Source of the DNA: an uncultured Schlesneria sp.
GTDB taxonomy: Bacteria > Planctomycetota > Planctomycetia > Planctomycetales > Planctomycetaceae
Assembly (NCBI GenBank): GCA_903834925.1
Contig: CAILLA010000278.1
Location: 1 to 41,331 of the forward strand
Direction: 5' to 3'
DNA length: 41,331 nt
Shown here piece by piece: positions 1 through 9,226 of this stretch. A model generated the notes under the pieces. It worked only from the letters and a program-made list of their open reading frames with translations, was not told the origin of the DNA and searched no databases. How positions within the stretch are numbered: position 1 is the first letter of the stretch; every line of letters starts with the position of its first letter. The translations under genes and the position numbers were made by a program.

Positions 1-1
1 G

Positions 2-469
2 TTAAATCGCAACTTCCGCCCAGATGACCAGTTCCACAGCCGCGTTGAGGGGCAATTCGTTGGCTCCGACGGCAATTCGGGTGTGCTTGCCCGCTTCACC
101 AAACGCCTGGACCAGCAGTTCCGATGCACCGTTGATGACTTGCGGCTGTCTGGTGAATCCGTGCGCCGATTGAACGTATCCTTCGACTCGTACGATTCTT
201 GTGACTTTGTCCAAACTGCCGATGCATGCTTTGATTTGAGCTAATGCGTTTAAGGCACACATTCTCGCCGCGTAAAAGGCTTGCTCTTCCTGAATTTCCG
301 TACCGACTTTGCCTTTAAACATCAGTTCTTTACCAACCATCGGCAACTGACCACTCGTGACAACCAGATTTCCGGTGCGTAACACGGGGACGTAAAATCC
401 GACGGCTTCTGGTGCAGCTGGAATCGTATGGCCGTGTTGCGATAAACGTTGCTCGACGGTTTCACTCAT
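2..469 (-). CDS. RidA/YjgF-family protein (enamine/imine deaminase-like)
   Basis: A complete 155-codon gene; its stop lies at the very edge of the window. The family hydrolyses reactive enamine/imine intermediates or binds small metabolites as a cytosolic trimer. The C-terminal signature is visible: an Arg-containing strand ([12 protein letters not shown]) followed by [12 protein letters not shown]. This aligns with the Arg of E. coli RidA that precedes the Leu-Pro and the V-E-I/L-x-x-x-A strand. At 155 residues it is longer than the classical 128-residue RidA and matches the roughly 150-residue YjgF-like subgroup, so the substrate should not be assumed from RidA. AGGAG lies 8 bases before the ATG, which supports this start. 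It sits 48 bp behind the ASPIC/FG-GAP gene in the same direction and may be the last gene of that unit. Confidence 0.9.
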   Translation of the reverse strand: MSETVEQRLSQHGHTIPAAPEAVGFYVPVLRTGNLVVTSGQLPMVGKELMFKGKVGTEIQEEQAFYAARMCALNALAQIKACIGSLDKVTRIVRVEGYVQSAHGFTRQPQVINGASELLVQAFGEAGKHTRIAVGANELPLNAAVELVIWAEVAI

Positions 470-516
470 GAGTGGACTCCTGATGTTGATGATTTCAATA
501 GGGCGATCGAGGCACG

Positions 517-2349
517 TTATTCGGAATCGGGTGTGACTCTCAAGAGCCGATCGACTTTGGGCGAATCAATCACCTTCTTCTGACCACCGGGCCAGGTGAC
601 GGTCACTCGCTCGATTGTATCAATCTTTCCCAGACCAAAGGTTACGGGAAGTTCGCTTTGAGAAAGATAGCTGCGAGTTGGCATCACTTGACCAATCTGC
701 TTACCGTTCGCCCATTCCACTTTGACCTGGGCACCGATCGCTGATCGATTTTGTTTCGGGCCGGAAACGTCGACTCGCAGCCAATGGTTTTCCAACTGTT
801 GATCGTTGCGAAGAAGTCTTGGTGGTGAATTCACGGCTACGAAAAGCAAATCCAGATCGCCGTCGCCGTCAATATCCGCCACTGCTGAACCTCGGCCAAC
901 CATTCGTTTAAAAAACTCGCCTCCGCACTTGTCTTTGGGAACCTGAGCGAATTCCGTTGGCGATTCCGGGCCACAGTTCCAGAAGAAGTGTGGCGGTTGA
1001 GCGTACTGCTGGCTCAACTGGACCTTATTGATTTCATTTTCGAGATGGCCGTTTGTCGAGACAATATCGGGTCGTCCGTCGAGATCGACATCGACGAACA
1101 GAGTACCGAATTTCAGTTCTAGGCGAGATTGGTATCCGATTCCTGTTGCATTGGCTTCATCCACAAAATCCATCGAATCGCCACGCGTCACATAGAGGGC
1201 CGTCATCTCGTTCGAGAAATTGCCAATCAGGATTGCCAGATGTTCTCCATTACGAAACCGCGTGGAATCAATACCCATGGCGCCGCGAGCATTTCCCTGT
1301 TGGTCAAACGCGAAATTGTGTAGCACGGCAACTTCTTCGAACGTTCCATCTTGCTTGTTGTGAAACAGAAAATTCTGGACCGTATCGTTGGCCACGACAA
1401 TGTCCATGTAACCATCCAGGTCTGCATCAATGAACGTCACCCCCAGTGATTTCGCAACGGCAATATCTTTTCGGGCGGGGTTCGTTACATGCAAACCAGA
1501 CTCGGCACCCACCTCGGTAAACTTTCCTCCGTCATTTCGATAAAGGTAAGGGTAGGTACCGGGAAAATTCTGCGGTCGTCCGTATGCCCGTTCCCGACCG
1601 GTCAGTGTAAAGGGTTGCGCCTTATCAAATTCCCGGGTCCACTTCACATAGTTAGCAACAAACAGATCCAGATCGCCGTCGTTGTCATAATCGATAAATC
1701 CGCAGCTCGTACTCCATTGATCGACTTGGCCGGCGACACCTGTTTCGGCAGTCACATCGACGAATTTTCCACCATCATTTCGAAAAAGGCGATTCAGACC
1801 AACCGCAGTGAAGAACAGATCGACATCACCGTCACCGTCAAAGTCACCGACCGCCACTCCCTGACCGTAAAAAGTAACATCCAGACCAGCGTCTTTGGTG
1901 ACATCGGTAAATTGGCATTCCCCGTCATTGCGGTAGAGCGACTGTGTTGGCGGAGGATCGACGCCGATGACGTCCCAGGGCCAACGGCACGAGTTGACGA
2001 ACAAGATGTCCTGATCACCGTCGTTGTCGTAATCGAGAAACGCACAACCGCCTCCCATCGTTTCGGGAAGAAGTTTTTCCCCGGCAGCCCCACTATCGTG
2101 CTTGAACTGAATCCCTGCTAAAGCAGTGATGTCCTTGAACGGCATCTCGGGGATTTCGACCGTCAGCGCTTTCGGGGGCTTGGGTGGTTCATAATCAGTT
2201 TTTGATACGACCGCTGGTGGTCTCCGATTCATTTGCTGATAAACGACGATACCAATCATCAGTGCCAGGACGATCAAACTGGCGGACCAGACGAAAGCCC
2301 GCCCTACGACAGCGTCGTCGCGTTCTTCTTCCTGTTGCGGCTGATTCAT
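517..2349 (-). CDS. ASPIC/UnbV and FG-GAP (VCBS) repeat protein, membrane-anchored
   Basis: A 610-residue protein with one N-terminal membrane segment (about residues 18-40). A long run of FG-GAP/VCBS-like calcium-binding repeats follows, with DxDxDGDxD loops ([54 protein letters not shown]). The C-terminal ASPIC/UnbV domain spans about 525-600, with the typical GAQVKVEW and [12 protein letters not shown] strings. The repeats predict a beta-propeller on the outer face of the membrane. In planctomycetes and acidobacteria such CRTAC1-like proteins often sit beside multihaem cytochromes, as here, where the cytochrome gene is upstream in the same direction. The upstream in-frame TTG could add one residue, but the ATG at 2349 is the more natural start. 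The biochemical role is unknown; an extracytoplasmic scaffold or partner of the cytochrome is inferred. Confidence 0.88.
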   Translation of the reverse strand: MNQPQQEEERDDAVVGRAFVWSASLIVLALMIGIVVYQQMNRRPPAVVSKTDYEPPKPPKALTVEIPEMPFKDITALAGIQFKHDSGAAGEKLLPETMGGGCAFLDYDNDGDQDILFVNSCRWPWDVIGVDPPPTQSLYRNDGECQFTDVTKDAGLDVTFYGQGVAVGDFDGDGDVDLFFTAVGLNRLFRNDGGKFVDVTAETGVAGQVDQWSTSCGFIDYDNDGDLDLFVANYVKWTREFDKAQPFTLTGRERAYGRPQNFPGTYPYLYRNDGGKFTEVGAESGLHVTNPARKDIAVAKSLGVTFIDADLDGYMDIVVANDTVQNFLFHNKQDGTFEEVAVLHNFAFDQQGNARGAMGIDSTRFRNGEHLAILIGNFSNEMTALYVTRGDSMDFVDEANATGIGYQSRLELKFGTLFVDVDLDGRPDIVSTNGHLENEINKVQLSQQYAQPPHFFWNCGPESPTEFAQVPKDKCGGEFFKRMVGRGSAVADIDGDGDLDLLFVAVNSPPRLLRNDQQLENHWLRVDVSGPKQNRSAIGAQVKVEWANGKQIGQVMPTRSYLSQSELPVTFGLGKIDTIERVTVTWPGGQKKVIDSPKVDRLLRVTPDSE

Positions 2350-2420
2350 CAATTTTCTTTCTTAGCTCGTATGCGGCAATGGCGAGGGCCAATTTTTAAT
2401 CGATTACCAAATCCAAACGA

Positions 2421-2657
2421 AACCCCACCCCCTCTACGGGGGTGGTTAACGGGCCTTTGCCCTAGCATGTGAAATTAGACTAATCAACTGTTGATGCCCT
2501 CAGGTTCTTGCCATCTGCGTTCGTATTGCAACTCGGCACTGCTTGACGGAAGATCGTCAAGCAGTGGCACGATGTTCATGCCTGAAATCAGACGGATCAG
2601 CTGCCGATGCCCCTGGTGCAAAGGCCCGATTACCACCCCCGTGGAGGGGGTGGGGTT
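2421..2657. repeat. Inverted-repeat element with 40-bp arms between cytochrome and ASPIC genes
   Basis: Arms at 2421-2460 and 2618-2657 are reverse complements at 37 of 40 positions. Each arm is itself built of C-rich and G-rich blocks around a CTC/CCC-ACGGGGG core. The 157 bp between them contains a separate perfect hairpin (2537-2566). The element fills most of the 338-bp gap between two genes that probably work together. No ORF is credible inside it. It could be a non-autonomous mobile element or an intercistronic RNA structure. Confidence 0.7.
2537..2566. repeat. Dispersed palindrome, CACTGC-type, copy 1
   Basis: A perfect 12-bp stem (CACTGCTTGACG and its complement) with the loop GAAGAT, followed by GCAC so that the right edge reads GTGGCAC. 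It shares this edge and the GAAGA-type loop with the palindromes near 12.7, 14.87, 22.5 and 24.0 kb. Confidence 0.75.
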
Positions 2658-2687
2658 GCGTTGCGGGTTTGTGAGGCTCGTTGTTTT

Positions 2688-5630
2688 TTACTTTCGATCA
2701 GTCACAGCCTCTCCTTCCGCCGCTCGCCCGATTTCAGCAAGACCTGGAGCACCTGGTCGATTCAGCGAATAAATGACAATCGGTTCCGACGCTTTTGCCG
2801 CAGGTGGATACTTTACTTTAGCCCTTTCATAAGCCAGATCGCGGGCATTGTCGTCGGGCTTGTATCTCTCGTGAAGTCGTCCATGTTCTTTTGCCAGTTG
2901 ATCATGTTTGTCAGCAGACGTCTGGTCTAACGACTTCTCAGCAATCGACTTCAGTTCGGTGTGAATTTGTCGCAGTCCATAATGAGCTGCAACGTTTTCC
3001 GAATCGATCTTCAGTGTCTTGTCGTATTGCTTAGCTGCATCTTCAAGCAGTTTCTGGCGCGTGGCAGTTTCTGAGGGTTGTCGAATCTGCTTCGCCTGTT
3101 CGAACAAAGTGTCACCCAGTCGATTGATGACCTCATAATCCATGCTGAAATCGAATCCTCGCGCGGTTCGTTCTGGAGTCTGATCCTCAAGAACCGAACG
3201 GAACGCTGTTTCGGCTTCCGTGAGTCGACCTTGTTGCAGGTTGATCACGCCCGTCAACCACGAGATCGTCCACGGTGGGGCAGGGGGATCTTTGAATTCT
3301 GACGCCCGGGCCACTGCGGCAGTCGCTTCGTCGAGCAATCCTTCTTCAAAATAGGCTCGGGCGATATTCAATGCACCATCGTACCTCTTGTTATCTTTCA
3401 ATTGTTCAAGTCGTGTAAATGCTTCGTCAGCTTGCTTGAGTTCGGCGCGGCCTTTCAGGAACAGGCCGATCCCATAGTCATTCCAACGTTGCCATACCGG
3501 AATCTCGACTTTTGCGTTCTCGACAGCGGTATCACTCCCTTCGATGGGAAACGTGATTGTGTCGCTGGCCAGCGTCGTAACAGGAAGGTCATTGGAATAG
3601 GGTTCTGGTGGCTGATGTCCGCGAATCGGCGCGTCACCCGTCTTAGCCTGTTTTGTGAAAAAGTCGGTATAGATCTTGTCGAACTTACGATATTGCACTT
3701 TGACTTCAACCGTGATTGGTTCGCGCACATCTTCGGGAACTGGCAGGCTGTAATGCACGGTTCCCGCTGCACCGGGCGGAATCTGGTTGTTGTAAAGTGG
3801 CGTGAAAATATCCTGAGGATTACGACGATCGATTCGATTTCCGTCTTTATCAAGCATGAAAATGTTGATGAAGTGCGACCAGGGATCGACTTCCTTCTTG
3901 TCGTCCATTCCCCCACTTCGACCAATCACTTTTCCGCCGCTGGTTACGGTGACATCGAGCCAGACCTCGTTCGAGTCCGCTGTCCCTTGTGTGAATGGAT
4001 GCCCAACTTTCAACGTTCGAACGACCGCTTCTAACAAGTAAGTCTGTCCAGGCTTCAGCTTGGGAACTTCCGGGCGCAGCGGCGCGATCAGTTTTCCGTC
4101 GATCTCGCCTCCCTCTTTGAGTCCAAAAATGTCGACCCGTAGTTTCTCTTTCAGAAATTCCTGATGTGCTGTGATCGCCGCCTGATCCTCTTTTAACCAT
4201 GCAAGTCCCGTATTGGCAGCCGGGAAGAAATGGTTGTGGATACTCGGTTGTTTGACCTGGGCGAACAGTTTGGCTCCAAAGTCCTTCGATTCCTGAGCAG
4301 GCATGTGGCATCCGTTGCAGTTCTGGACCGCCTTTTCGGGGTAGTAAAAACTGCGTGCCCCGTGCCCTGAAACACCGCTTAACAGATAAGTATCATGATG
4401 ATTCTGTCCGCGAAGGAACTCTTTGTAGTGGTTCACCGCGAACGGAATATGGACCTTGTGGCACGTTGAACAGAAGTCCGCCGATGTGTGAAAGTCTTTG
4501 AGAAACGTCTTCTTGTGGAGTGCAGGCTTTGCCTTAATCAGTTGATTGTTAATCCACTGCAGGGCTGCATTATCGCTGAATGCAAACGGGTATTGCTCGG
4601 GTTCTTCGATCGTGAAGTCGGCATTACCACGAGTACTGTTGATGTGAGTGATTGCATGGCAGACCGTGCAAGTGATTCCCGCTTGAGAGGTCGGGTGATT
4701 GACGTCATCAAACTTCGGGTCATCGAAGGCACCGCTAAAGAACGGGACGGGATCGTGACAACCGGCGCAGAAACGGGACCCGCGTACGTTTCCGTCTCGT
4801 TTTAACGACACTTCACGGGTTTCGCGGACACTCGCCAGGTAGGCTGGGTTGTTGAACGAACTGAAATGATGCGAACTGTGGAACCAGCCCTGATAGGCAT
4901 CCTGGTGACACTTCAGGCAATAAGCATCGTTCATTAACGAAGCCGCAGGGATAAAGTTTCCGGTGGCAGTGCGAGCCTGCGATGGGGCGAAGTATTTGTC
5001 AGCCCCTTCTTTCGGTCCCGCCTGATTCCATTGGCGAGGGTCTTGATTGTGAAGCGTGATCATGCCCACCCCGGTTGCAGCCACTGCACCCAGGTAGCCG
5101 AGTCCCAGCTTCCAGCGGATTTTCGGCCCCGCCAGCCGATGCAGCCAATACAGCCACAGACAAAACAGCGGAGAGGCAACGTGTGCCCAATAGACTACGG
5201 ATCGAGTCGCAGGACTTTTGATCACGAAGACCGAACCTGACCCGCCGAAATCTATTCGCATCAGTAACACACCGCTGATCAGCAAGACCAGCGAGCCAAA
5301 AAACAATGCATAACCAACTCGGATGGCACGTTTATTCTTTCGAAATCGCGTGTTGGTAATGTGAATCCACACGAACAACAGAAATGGGACAAGCATGATG
5401 ATGCCGAGGATCAAATGTCCGCCGAACATCAGCATGTAGAACCAGTTTTCGTAAGTCTTGCCTGACTTCCAGCTGAGAAATGTAACGCTGGCGAGATACA
5501 CCGAATTTGCCCCGAGCAGGGCAATCAGTGCAAAGACAAACCACATCAGGACTCGCAAGCGGGGGCCAACAGCTGGGATGACCGTAGCGCGAGCCGGTCG
5601 GGGTAATGGTGTTGCGTTCGGAAGAGACAT
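2688..5630 (-). CDS. Membrane-anchored five-haem cytochrome c with TPR-like C-terminus
   Basis: A 980-residue protein. The first ~195 residues contain about five hydrophobic segments (around 28-50, 63-88, 100-122, 145-162 and 172-192), so the N-terminus is an integral membrane anchor. Five c-type haem motifs follow: CLKCH at 238, CAGCH at 288, CTVCH at 321, CSTCH at 387 and CNGCH at 438. Next comes a beta-rich region (about 490-700) and a helical TPR-like region (about 720-900). The haems and membrane anchor argue for electron transfer at the outer face of the cytoplasmic membrane; donor and acceptor cannot be read from sequence. GGAG nine bases before the ATG supports the start. The ASPIC/FG-GAP gene follows in the same direction, and the pairing suggests a common complex (inference). 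The long plus-strand ORFs over this gene are shadows. Confidence 0.9.
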   Translation of the reverse strand: MSLPNATPLPRPARATVIPAVGPRLRVLMWFVFALIALLGANSVYLASVTFLSWKSGKTYENWFYMLMFGGHLILGIIMLVPFLLFVWIHITNTRFRKNKRAIRVGYALFFGSLVLLISGVLLMRIDFGGSGSVFVIKSPATRSVVYWAHVASPLFCLWLYWLHRLAGPKIRWKLGLGYLGAVAATGVGMITLHNQDPRQWNQAGPKEGADKYFAPSQARTATGNFIPAASLMNDAYCLKCHQDAYQGWFHSSHHFSSFNNPAYLASVRETREVSLKRDGNVRGSRFCAGCHDPVPFFSGAFDDPKFDDVNHPTSQAGITCTVCHAITHINSTRGNADFTIEEPEQYPFAFSDNAALQWINNQLIKAKPALHKKTFLKDFHTSADFCSTCHKVHIPFAVNHYKEFLRGQNHHDTYLLSGVSGHGARSFYYPEKAVQNCNGCHMPAQESKDFGAKLFAQVKQPSIHNHFFPAANTGLAWLKEDQAAITAHQEFLKEKLRVDIFGLKEGGEIDGKLIAPLRPEVPKLKPGQTYLLEAVVRTLKVGHPFTQGTADSNEVWLDVTVTSGGKVIGRSGGMDDKKEVDPWSHFINIFMLDKDGNRIDRRNPQDIFTPLYNNQIPPGAAGTVHYSLPVPEDVREPITVEVKVQYRKFDKIYTDFFTKQAKTGDAPIRGHQPPEPYSNDLPVTTLASDTITFPIEGSDTAVENAKVEIPVWQRWNDYGIGLFLKGRAELKQADEAFTRLEQLKDNKRYDGALNIARAYFEEGLLDEATAAVARASEFKDPPAPPWTISWLTGVINLQQGRLTEAETAFRSVLEDQTPERTARGFDFSMDYEVINRLGDTLFEQAKQIRQPSETATRQKLLEDAAKQYDKTLKIDSENVAAHYGLRQIHTELKSIAEKSLDQTSADKHDQLAKEHGRLHERYKPDDNARDLAYERAKVKYPPAAKASEPIVIYSLNRPGAPGLAEIGRAAEGEAVTDRK

Positions 5631-5852
5631 CGAAAAAAACTCCGCTGAAGATCGCCCATGAATGAAATGTGTTGGACGAGATGGCTCGTCATTTCTCTGG
5701 GGATTCCCCTTTCGCTTGCGACCGGGTCACAACTGCCGTCAGGAGCTGAATCATGAGCATCCGATCGGTCGACATCATTCTCGACTGACCGAATAAAAGA
5801 GAAATCCCTGAATGCGAGGATTCGCGAAGAATCCTCGCCTCGAACTCGGCCG

Positions 5853-6278
5853 TTAGAGAAGCCGAGGAGGGCGATCAAGGCGGTCAGCGTTGGGAGGATT
5901 TGGCAACAAGCTTCGATCTTGCTGTTGGCGATACCACTCGTCGGTCACGACAACGCAAGTTGTTTCCAGGACGTGAAGTTCTTTGAACTTGAATGCTTGC
6001 GTATCAGGCTGTGGGCGATTGATCGGAATTACTGGTACCTTTTGACAAAACGGATCATTGCAAACCGGGGCTGACGGAAGCGAATGGTGACCGGAAAATT
6101 CTTCGCCACTTGGATTCTCGACAACGGCTGCTGTATGGCTGGCCCCGTGAAGATAGTCGCCGCACGAGGCATTTAAGCTCTCTGAAATCACAAGAACCAA
6201 CACAAATGCAAGCAATCCCACAGCCCAGCGGAATAGTCCGGGACATCGGGATGATGAAACTTGCGGTTCGTCGCTCAT
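5853..6278 (-). CDS. Small membrane-anchored or exported protein, unknown function
   Basis: A 141-residue protein with a short polar N-terminus, one hydrophobic stretch (about residues 16-35) and then a mature part starting ASCGDYLHG. The mature part has further cysteines in a CNDPFC context and a Pro-rich C-terminus. From memory, short planctomycete proteins with a Cys-Gly-Asp-Tyr motif just after the signal or anchor segment are common, but no function is known to me. It precedes the multihaem cytochrome in the same direction with a 222-bp gap, so cytochrome assembly or a haem-related role is possible but not shown. The start is uncertain: an in-frame TTG lies three codons upstream of the ATG used here, and neither has a clear ribosome binding site. 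Confidence 0.65.
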   Translation of the reverse strand: MSDEPQVSSSRCPGLFRWAVGLLAFVLVLVISESLNASCGDYLHGASHTAAVVENPSGEEFSGHHSLPSAPVCNDPFCQKVPVIPINRPQPDTQAFKFKELHVLETTCVVVTDEWYRQQQDRSLLPNPPNADRLDRPPRLL

Positions 6279-6427
6279 GATACTCAATTTTCCGCAGACA
6301 CAGCGGACACACAGAACTCGTTTACGCAGTGTAGGGGCTGTCTGTTGGAGTCGTCAAATTGATAATCGTTTTGGTCCAAAGGATTTCTGCTCGGAAATCC
6401 TAGAATCCAGAAAGGCTTCGCGTCAGA

Positions 6428-6721
6428 CCAAAGTAGCCATCATCGCTCCGCTTAGTGAGCATCGTTCGAAAACCTGCTAATTTCCAATCCGCATATTTTC
6501 AAAAAAGTATTCAAACGAAGTCTTTGTCCCGATGCGTCGGCAACGCTTGAACAGTTTCCGACGCATGCTCATCACGCGGAAAGGCTGTCAGTGTTTGTCG
6601 TGTGGGCTTTAGCCCGCACAGGATGTTGTTTCGCACGGGCTGAAGCCCATGCTACGGGTTGTGGCTCACCGTTCTCTACTTACAAAAACTAACAACTTCG
6701 GAGCGATGATGGCGACTTTGG
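6428..6721. mobile_element. MITE-like inverted-repeat element, copy 1, interrupted by another repeat
   Basis: The left terminal repeat (6428-6462, starting CCAAAGTAGCCATCATCGC) and the interior up to 6580 match the intact copy at 15118-15289. The interior shared stretch ends with TTTCCGACGC. The right terminal repeat is split: its inner half is at 6565-6580 and its outer half at about 6699-6721. The 118 bp between them is foreign to the element and is flanked by CGGA on both sides (6577-6580 and 6699-6702), as expected of a short target duplication. There is no coding capacity, so mobilisation in trans would be needed. Confidence 0.65.
6581..6698. repeat. Nested insert with GGGCTTTAGCCC / GGGCTGAAGCCC palindromes
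   Basis: This 118-bp block lies inside the split right end of the inverted-repeat element. It holds two short palindromes (6605-6616 and 6637-6648); the second is followed by ATGCTACGG. The same string, reading CCGTAGCATGGGCTT on the plus strand, recurs at 37520-37547. A related palindrome ending in CTACGG lies at 15069-15093. The flanking CGGA duplication suggests insertion into a pre-existing element. Confidence 0.6.
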
Positions 6722-6739
6722 GATTGCATTTAAAAGGCA

Positions 6740-6773
6740 AAGGCCGGGGACTCATCATGGAGTTCCCGGCCTT
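6740..6773 (-). terminator. Terminator of the four-gene secreted-protein operon
   Basis: A 14-bp stem (AAGGCCGGGGACTC against GAGTTCCCGGCCTT, one G-T pair) with a 6-base loop. It lies 64 bp beyond the stop codon of the last operon gene. On the minus strand the stem is followed by TGCCTTTT, fitting an intrinsic terminator. Confidence 0.75.
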
Positions 6774-6836
6774 CGTTTGGATCCGTTGACAATGTCGTTA
6801 AGGTCTAAGCTTAAGCGACCTGGCCTGAGCTCCGAA

Positions 6837-7766
6837 TCAGAATGGGTCGGCGTTGCCGTTCGAAGCCGAGGTGGGTGACGGTGGCAATCCGCTCGAATCT
6901 GACGCTGCTGATGCTGGTTGGCTGTTGATCAGCTGATCCTGCAACGGCAGTGGTGCAGCGTCAATTGGCTGAGGTACGGATTGAATCGGTGGGACAATCT
7001 GGCCATTTCCAGGCAATGGCTGAGGACTTGTCATCGGAGCCGCATACTGACCGGGTGGACACGATCCATTCGTGCCATTGACTGTCATGTACGGCCCGGC
7101 GTTTTGCCCACCGTGCAATCCTGAATGTCCGGTATAGGGTCCCAAATTTCCAGGAAAGAATCCGTTACAATATCGTGACGCGGAGACCGCTGGCGGTGTC
7201 GTATGCCATTGAGCGGGAATCGGCCGGGGTGGCAAACGATTTGGCATTGGCTGCCAGAATGGGACGTGCTGATAGTAGTAGCCGAGTTGAGTCGTATCCG
7301 TTGGTTGGTAAACCATCGGAGCTGTTGATTGACTGTAATCAGCACCTGCTCCATACCATTTTTGTGGATAGTAGTTCGTGTACTCAACACCACGACGATG
7401 CAGCGGATATTTCGTGGGAGGAGCATACCCGTAATCAGGCGAACGCTTGCAGTAGTGTTCGCCAAAATGGCCATTGAAACACCCACCGCGACAGCCTCCT
7501 GGGCAATTCCCAGATTGACAATCCTGACCGATTCCGGTGGGGCAATTTCCTGTAGGGCAACCGCCAGCCACTGGACCGTACTGATGTCCGCCGACCTGCT
7601 CAACAGACTGAGCGGCCGCTGTCTGGACTTTCGATCGAACCCGACCGTCGCTGATTCTCACCATGCCGGCAGAGTCGGGTCCCTGTTGTGCGAATCCACT
7701 GCTCGCTGAACCCAAGATGAGCATGAGCGAGGCTGCTATCCACCCGTTCGATTTTGTGAAACGCAT
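6837..7766 (-). CDS. Secreted Cys/Gly- and Pro/Gln-rich protein, fourth gene of operon
   Basis: A 309-residue protein with a clear signal peptide (MRFTKSNGWIAASLMLILGS, cleavage probably after FAQ). The mature start carries GMVRISDGRVRSK, closely similar to GIVRISRPKMSD in the next gene upstream. Residues about 66-108 are a cysteine/glycine-rich block (GNCPTG, CQSGNCPGGC, RGGCFNG). A Tyr/Pro-rich segment with YPLHRRGVEYTNYYPQKWYG follows, and then a low-complexity Pro/Gln/Ser tail ending NADPF. I know no function; the composition suggests a cell-surface or periplasmic structural protein. It is the last of four co-directional secreted-protein genes (gap 101 bp from the previous one) and is followed by a strong terminator. 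Confidence 0.85.
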   Translation of the reverse strand: MRFTKSNGWIAASLMLILGSASSGFAQQGPDSAGMVRISDGRVRSKVQTAAAQSVEQVGGHQYGPVAGGCPTGNCPTGIGQDCQSGNCPGGCRGGCFNGHFGEHYCKRSPDYGYAPPTKYPLHRRGVEYTNYYPQKWYGAGADYSQSTAPMVYQPTDTTQLGYYYQHVPFWQPMPNRLPPRPIPAQWHTTPPAVSASRYCNGFFPGNLGPYTGHSGLHGGQNAGPYMTVNGTNGSCPPGQYAAPMTSPQPLPGNGQIVPPIQSVPQPIDAAPLPLQDQLINSQPASAASDSSGLPPSPTSASNGNADPF

Positions 7767-7867
7767 CGCAGTTTCCTTTTCGTCGCCGGTCGGAGCAATC
7801 CACGGCGGTCGCGGTTCATGAATGCCGCTGTCTGCGGCTTCTCAAAAGCACTGTTGTGACACCAAGA

Positions 7868-8557
7868 CTAGTAAGCGGGATTCGACACTGGCACTAACCG
7901 ACTGGAAGGAACTCCCCAGCCATATTCGTATGTATGTCCGACCACAGGCGCGAGTGGAACCGAGACCGGGATACCATATCCCTGAGCGGCCCAGACCTGC
8001 CCATCGCGTGGGTCGTTGTGATAAGGAGTCACTGGGTAGACCCGTGAGTAATGACCGACCCAGGGAAGTCCTGCGCCTCCACCACCCGTCGGGATGAAAT
8101 AGCCAAACTTGCACTTGAAGTATTCGAGCATCGCCTGGCCGGAGTGGTCGTGATAGTAGACTCCGCCAACGTGTCGAGCATCACCGAAGTACATTTGATG
8201 GACAGCCGCGCTGTGCATCCGTGCGCGACTTCGAAATGACGATCCTCCAATATTGCCCGAAGGATAATCGGAGTACTGGACATCCTGACCGGCGTAATTC
8301 TGACCTGGTCCCGCGACATAGGACGGCGAGCCAGCCCCAGCTGACTGCGTTGATCCGTTCGTCGCGTTACAGCTTCCGTCCATCAGCATGGCGCTGGTCG
8401 GCGTCACACGTCCGTTCGCGACGTCGCTCATTTTCGGCCTTGAAATCCGTACAATGCCGGCTTGACCCGAATCCTGAGCAATGAGGTTTCCCGTCAGGCT
8501 GGCGGTGAGGCCAATGACGAGGACACTCTGAACGAGGTTTTTCCACAAAGATTTCAT
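7868..8557 (-). CDS. Secreted protein with GIVRIS motif, third gene of operon
   Basis: A 229-residue protein starting at MKSLWKNL; AAGGAT lies 8 bases before this ATG, and the 34 extra codons upstream look like untranslated leader. A signal peptide runs to about residue 27 (NLIAQ). The mature start, GQAGIVRISRPK, matches the motif of the following gene (GMVRIS). The C-terminal half is rich in Gly, Tyr, Val and Pro. It contains YFIPTGGGGAGLPWVGHYS, then DPRDGQVWAAQGYG and VPLAPVVGHTYEYGWG, which I recall as recurring strings in planctomycete secreted proteins of unknown function. Regular Gly/Tyr/Trp spacing suggests beta structure. No enzyme motif is visible. The cell-envelope role is an inference. 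Confidence 0.85.
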   Translation of the reverse strand: MKSLWKNLVQSVLVIGLTASLTGNLIAQDSGQAGIVRISRPKMSDVANGRVTPTSAMLMDGSCNATNGSTQSAGAGSPSYVAGPGQNYAGQDVQYSDYPSGNIGGSSFRSRARMHSAAVHQMYFGDARHVGGVYYHDHSGQAMLEYFKCKFGYFIPTGGGGAGLPWVGHYSRVYPVTPYHNDPRDGQVWAAQGYGIPVSVPLAPVVGHTYEYGWGVPSSRLVPVSNPAY

Positions 8558-8642
8558 TTCACAAATCCTTCCGTTCACTTCGGATGGGCTAAGCTCAACA
8601 TTTATCGGTGAGGTCCGCGAGGCGGACTTGCAACTCCCAGTT

Positions 8643-9188
8643 TCAATTATTCGTCTCATATTCCGGCGCGTTGATTGTCAGCGGGGAAATTCCAGGAGGT
8701 TTTGGGATTCCCGTGACACCTTGCCACGCAGGGGCATTGTACCCGCCAACCCGTTTCGCAAACGGAATTGAAGGTGGATGCAAGCCACATTCTGGACCGT
8801 TTCGAGTCCACACAGTTGGGCCGTAACCTCTGATGTAGTTCGTCCAGTCTCGAAGGTTTTCGTGTTCGACACGACAGTGTTCTTGTTTTCTTCGATGAGC
8901 CCGCGCGATCAACGATTCCCGGTAAATTTGTGATGACCGGCTTCGGGCGTGAAACCCAACCGCTTCACTTCCATCCACAACAGAATCTTGAACATCGGCC
9001 ATCGAGGTAAAGCCAGCAGGCACGACCTTTGAAGCAGAACTCGACGATTCGACCGTGGTTTGTTTTTTTTTCACGTTTCCAGCAGTCGTTTTCGCGACTG
9101 TTGGCTCGGCAGTCCAACCGACTGTCGTCGAGGCGGCACTGACCATTGTCAGAATCAGTGCCGCTCCCACTGGAATTCGTATTTGCAT
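8643..9188 (-). CDS. Secreted basic protein of unknown function, second gene of operon
   Basis: A 181-residue protein with a signal peptide (MQIRIPVGAALILTMVSAAS, cleavage near GWTA). A Thr/Lys/Ser-rich linker (about 30-60) follows. Next is a helical, charged stretch with YRESLIARAHRRKQEH and then ENLRDWTNYIRGYGPT. The C-terminus is Pro/Gly-rich (residues about 140-181). I recognise no enzyme family. It is flanked by secreted-protein genes in the same direction, 38 bp after the first and 85 bp before the third, so co-expression is likely. It lacks the VRIS motif seen in genes three and four. Confidence 0.8.
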   Translation of the reverse strand: MQIRIPVGAALILTMVSAASTTVGWTAEPTVAKTTAGNVKKKQTTVESSSSASKVVPAGFTSMADVQDSVVDGSEAVGFHARSRSSQIYRESLIARAHRRKQEHCRVEHENLRDWTNYIRGYGPTVWTRNGPECGLHPPSIPFAKRVGGYNAPAWQGVTGIPKPPGISPLTINAPEYETNN

Positions 9189-9226
9189 ATTGAGTTCCTG
9201 TTACCAAACCTTTGGAATTTCAACGC

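Noticed and set aside
1489-2121. 210-codon plus-strand ORF over the ASPIC/FG-GAP gene
   Set aside because: It is antisense to a gene with clear calcium-loop repeats; the translation has no signal, domain or ribosome binding site.
3402-4034. 210-codon plus-strand ORF over the multihaem cytochrome gene
   Set aside because: Antisense shadow; the minus strand carries five haem motifs and a continuous 980-residue protein.
5546-5878. 110-codon minus-strand ORF upstream of the cytochrome
   Set aside because: It overlaps the starts of two better genes, has no domain, and its composition looks random.
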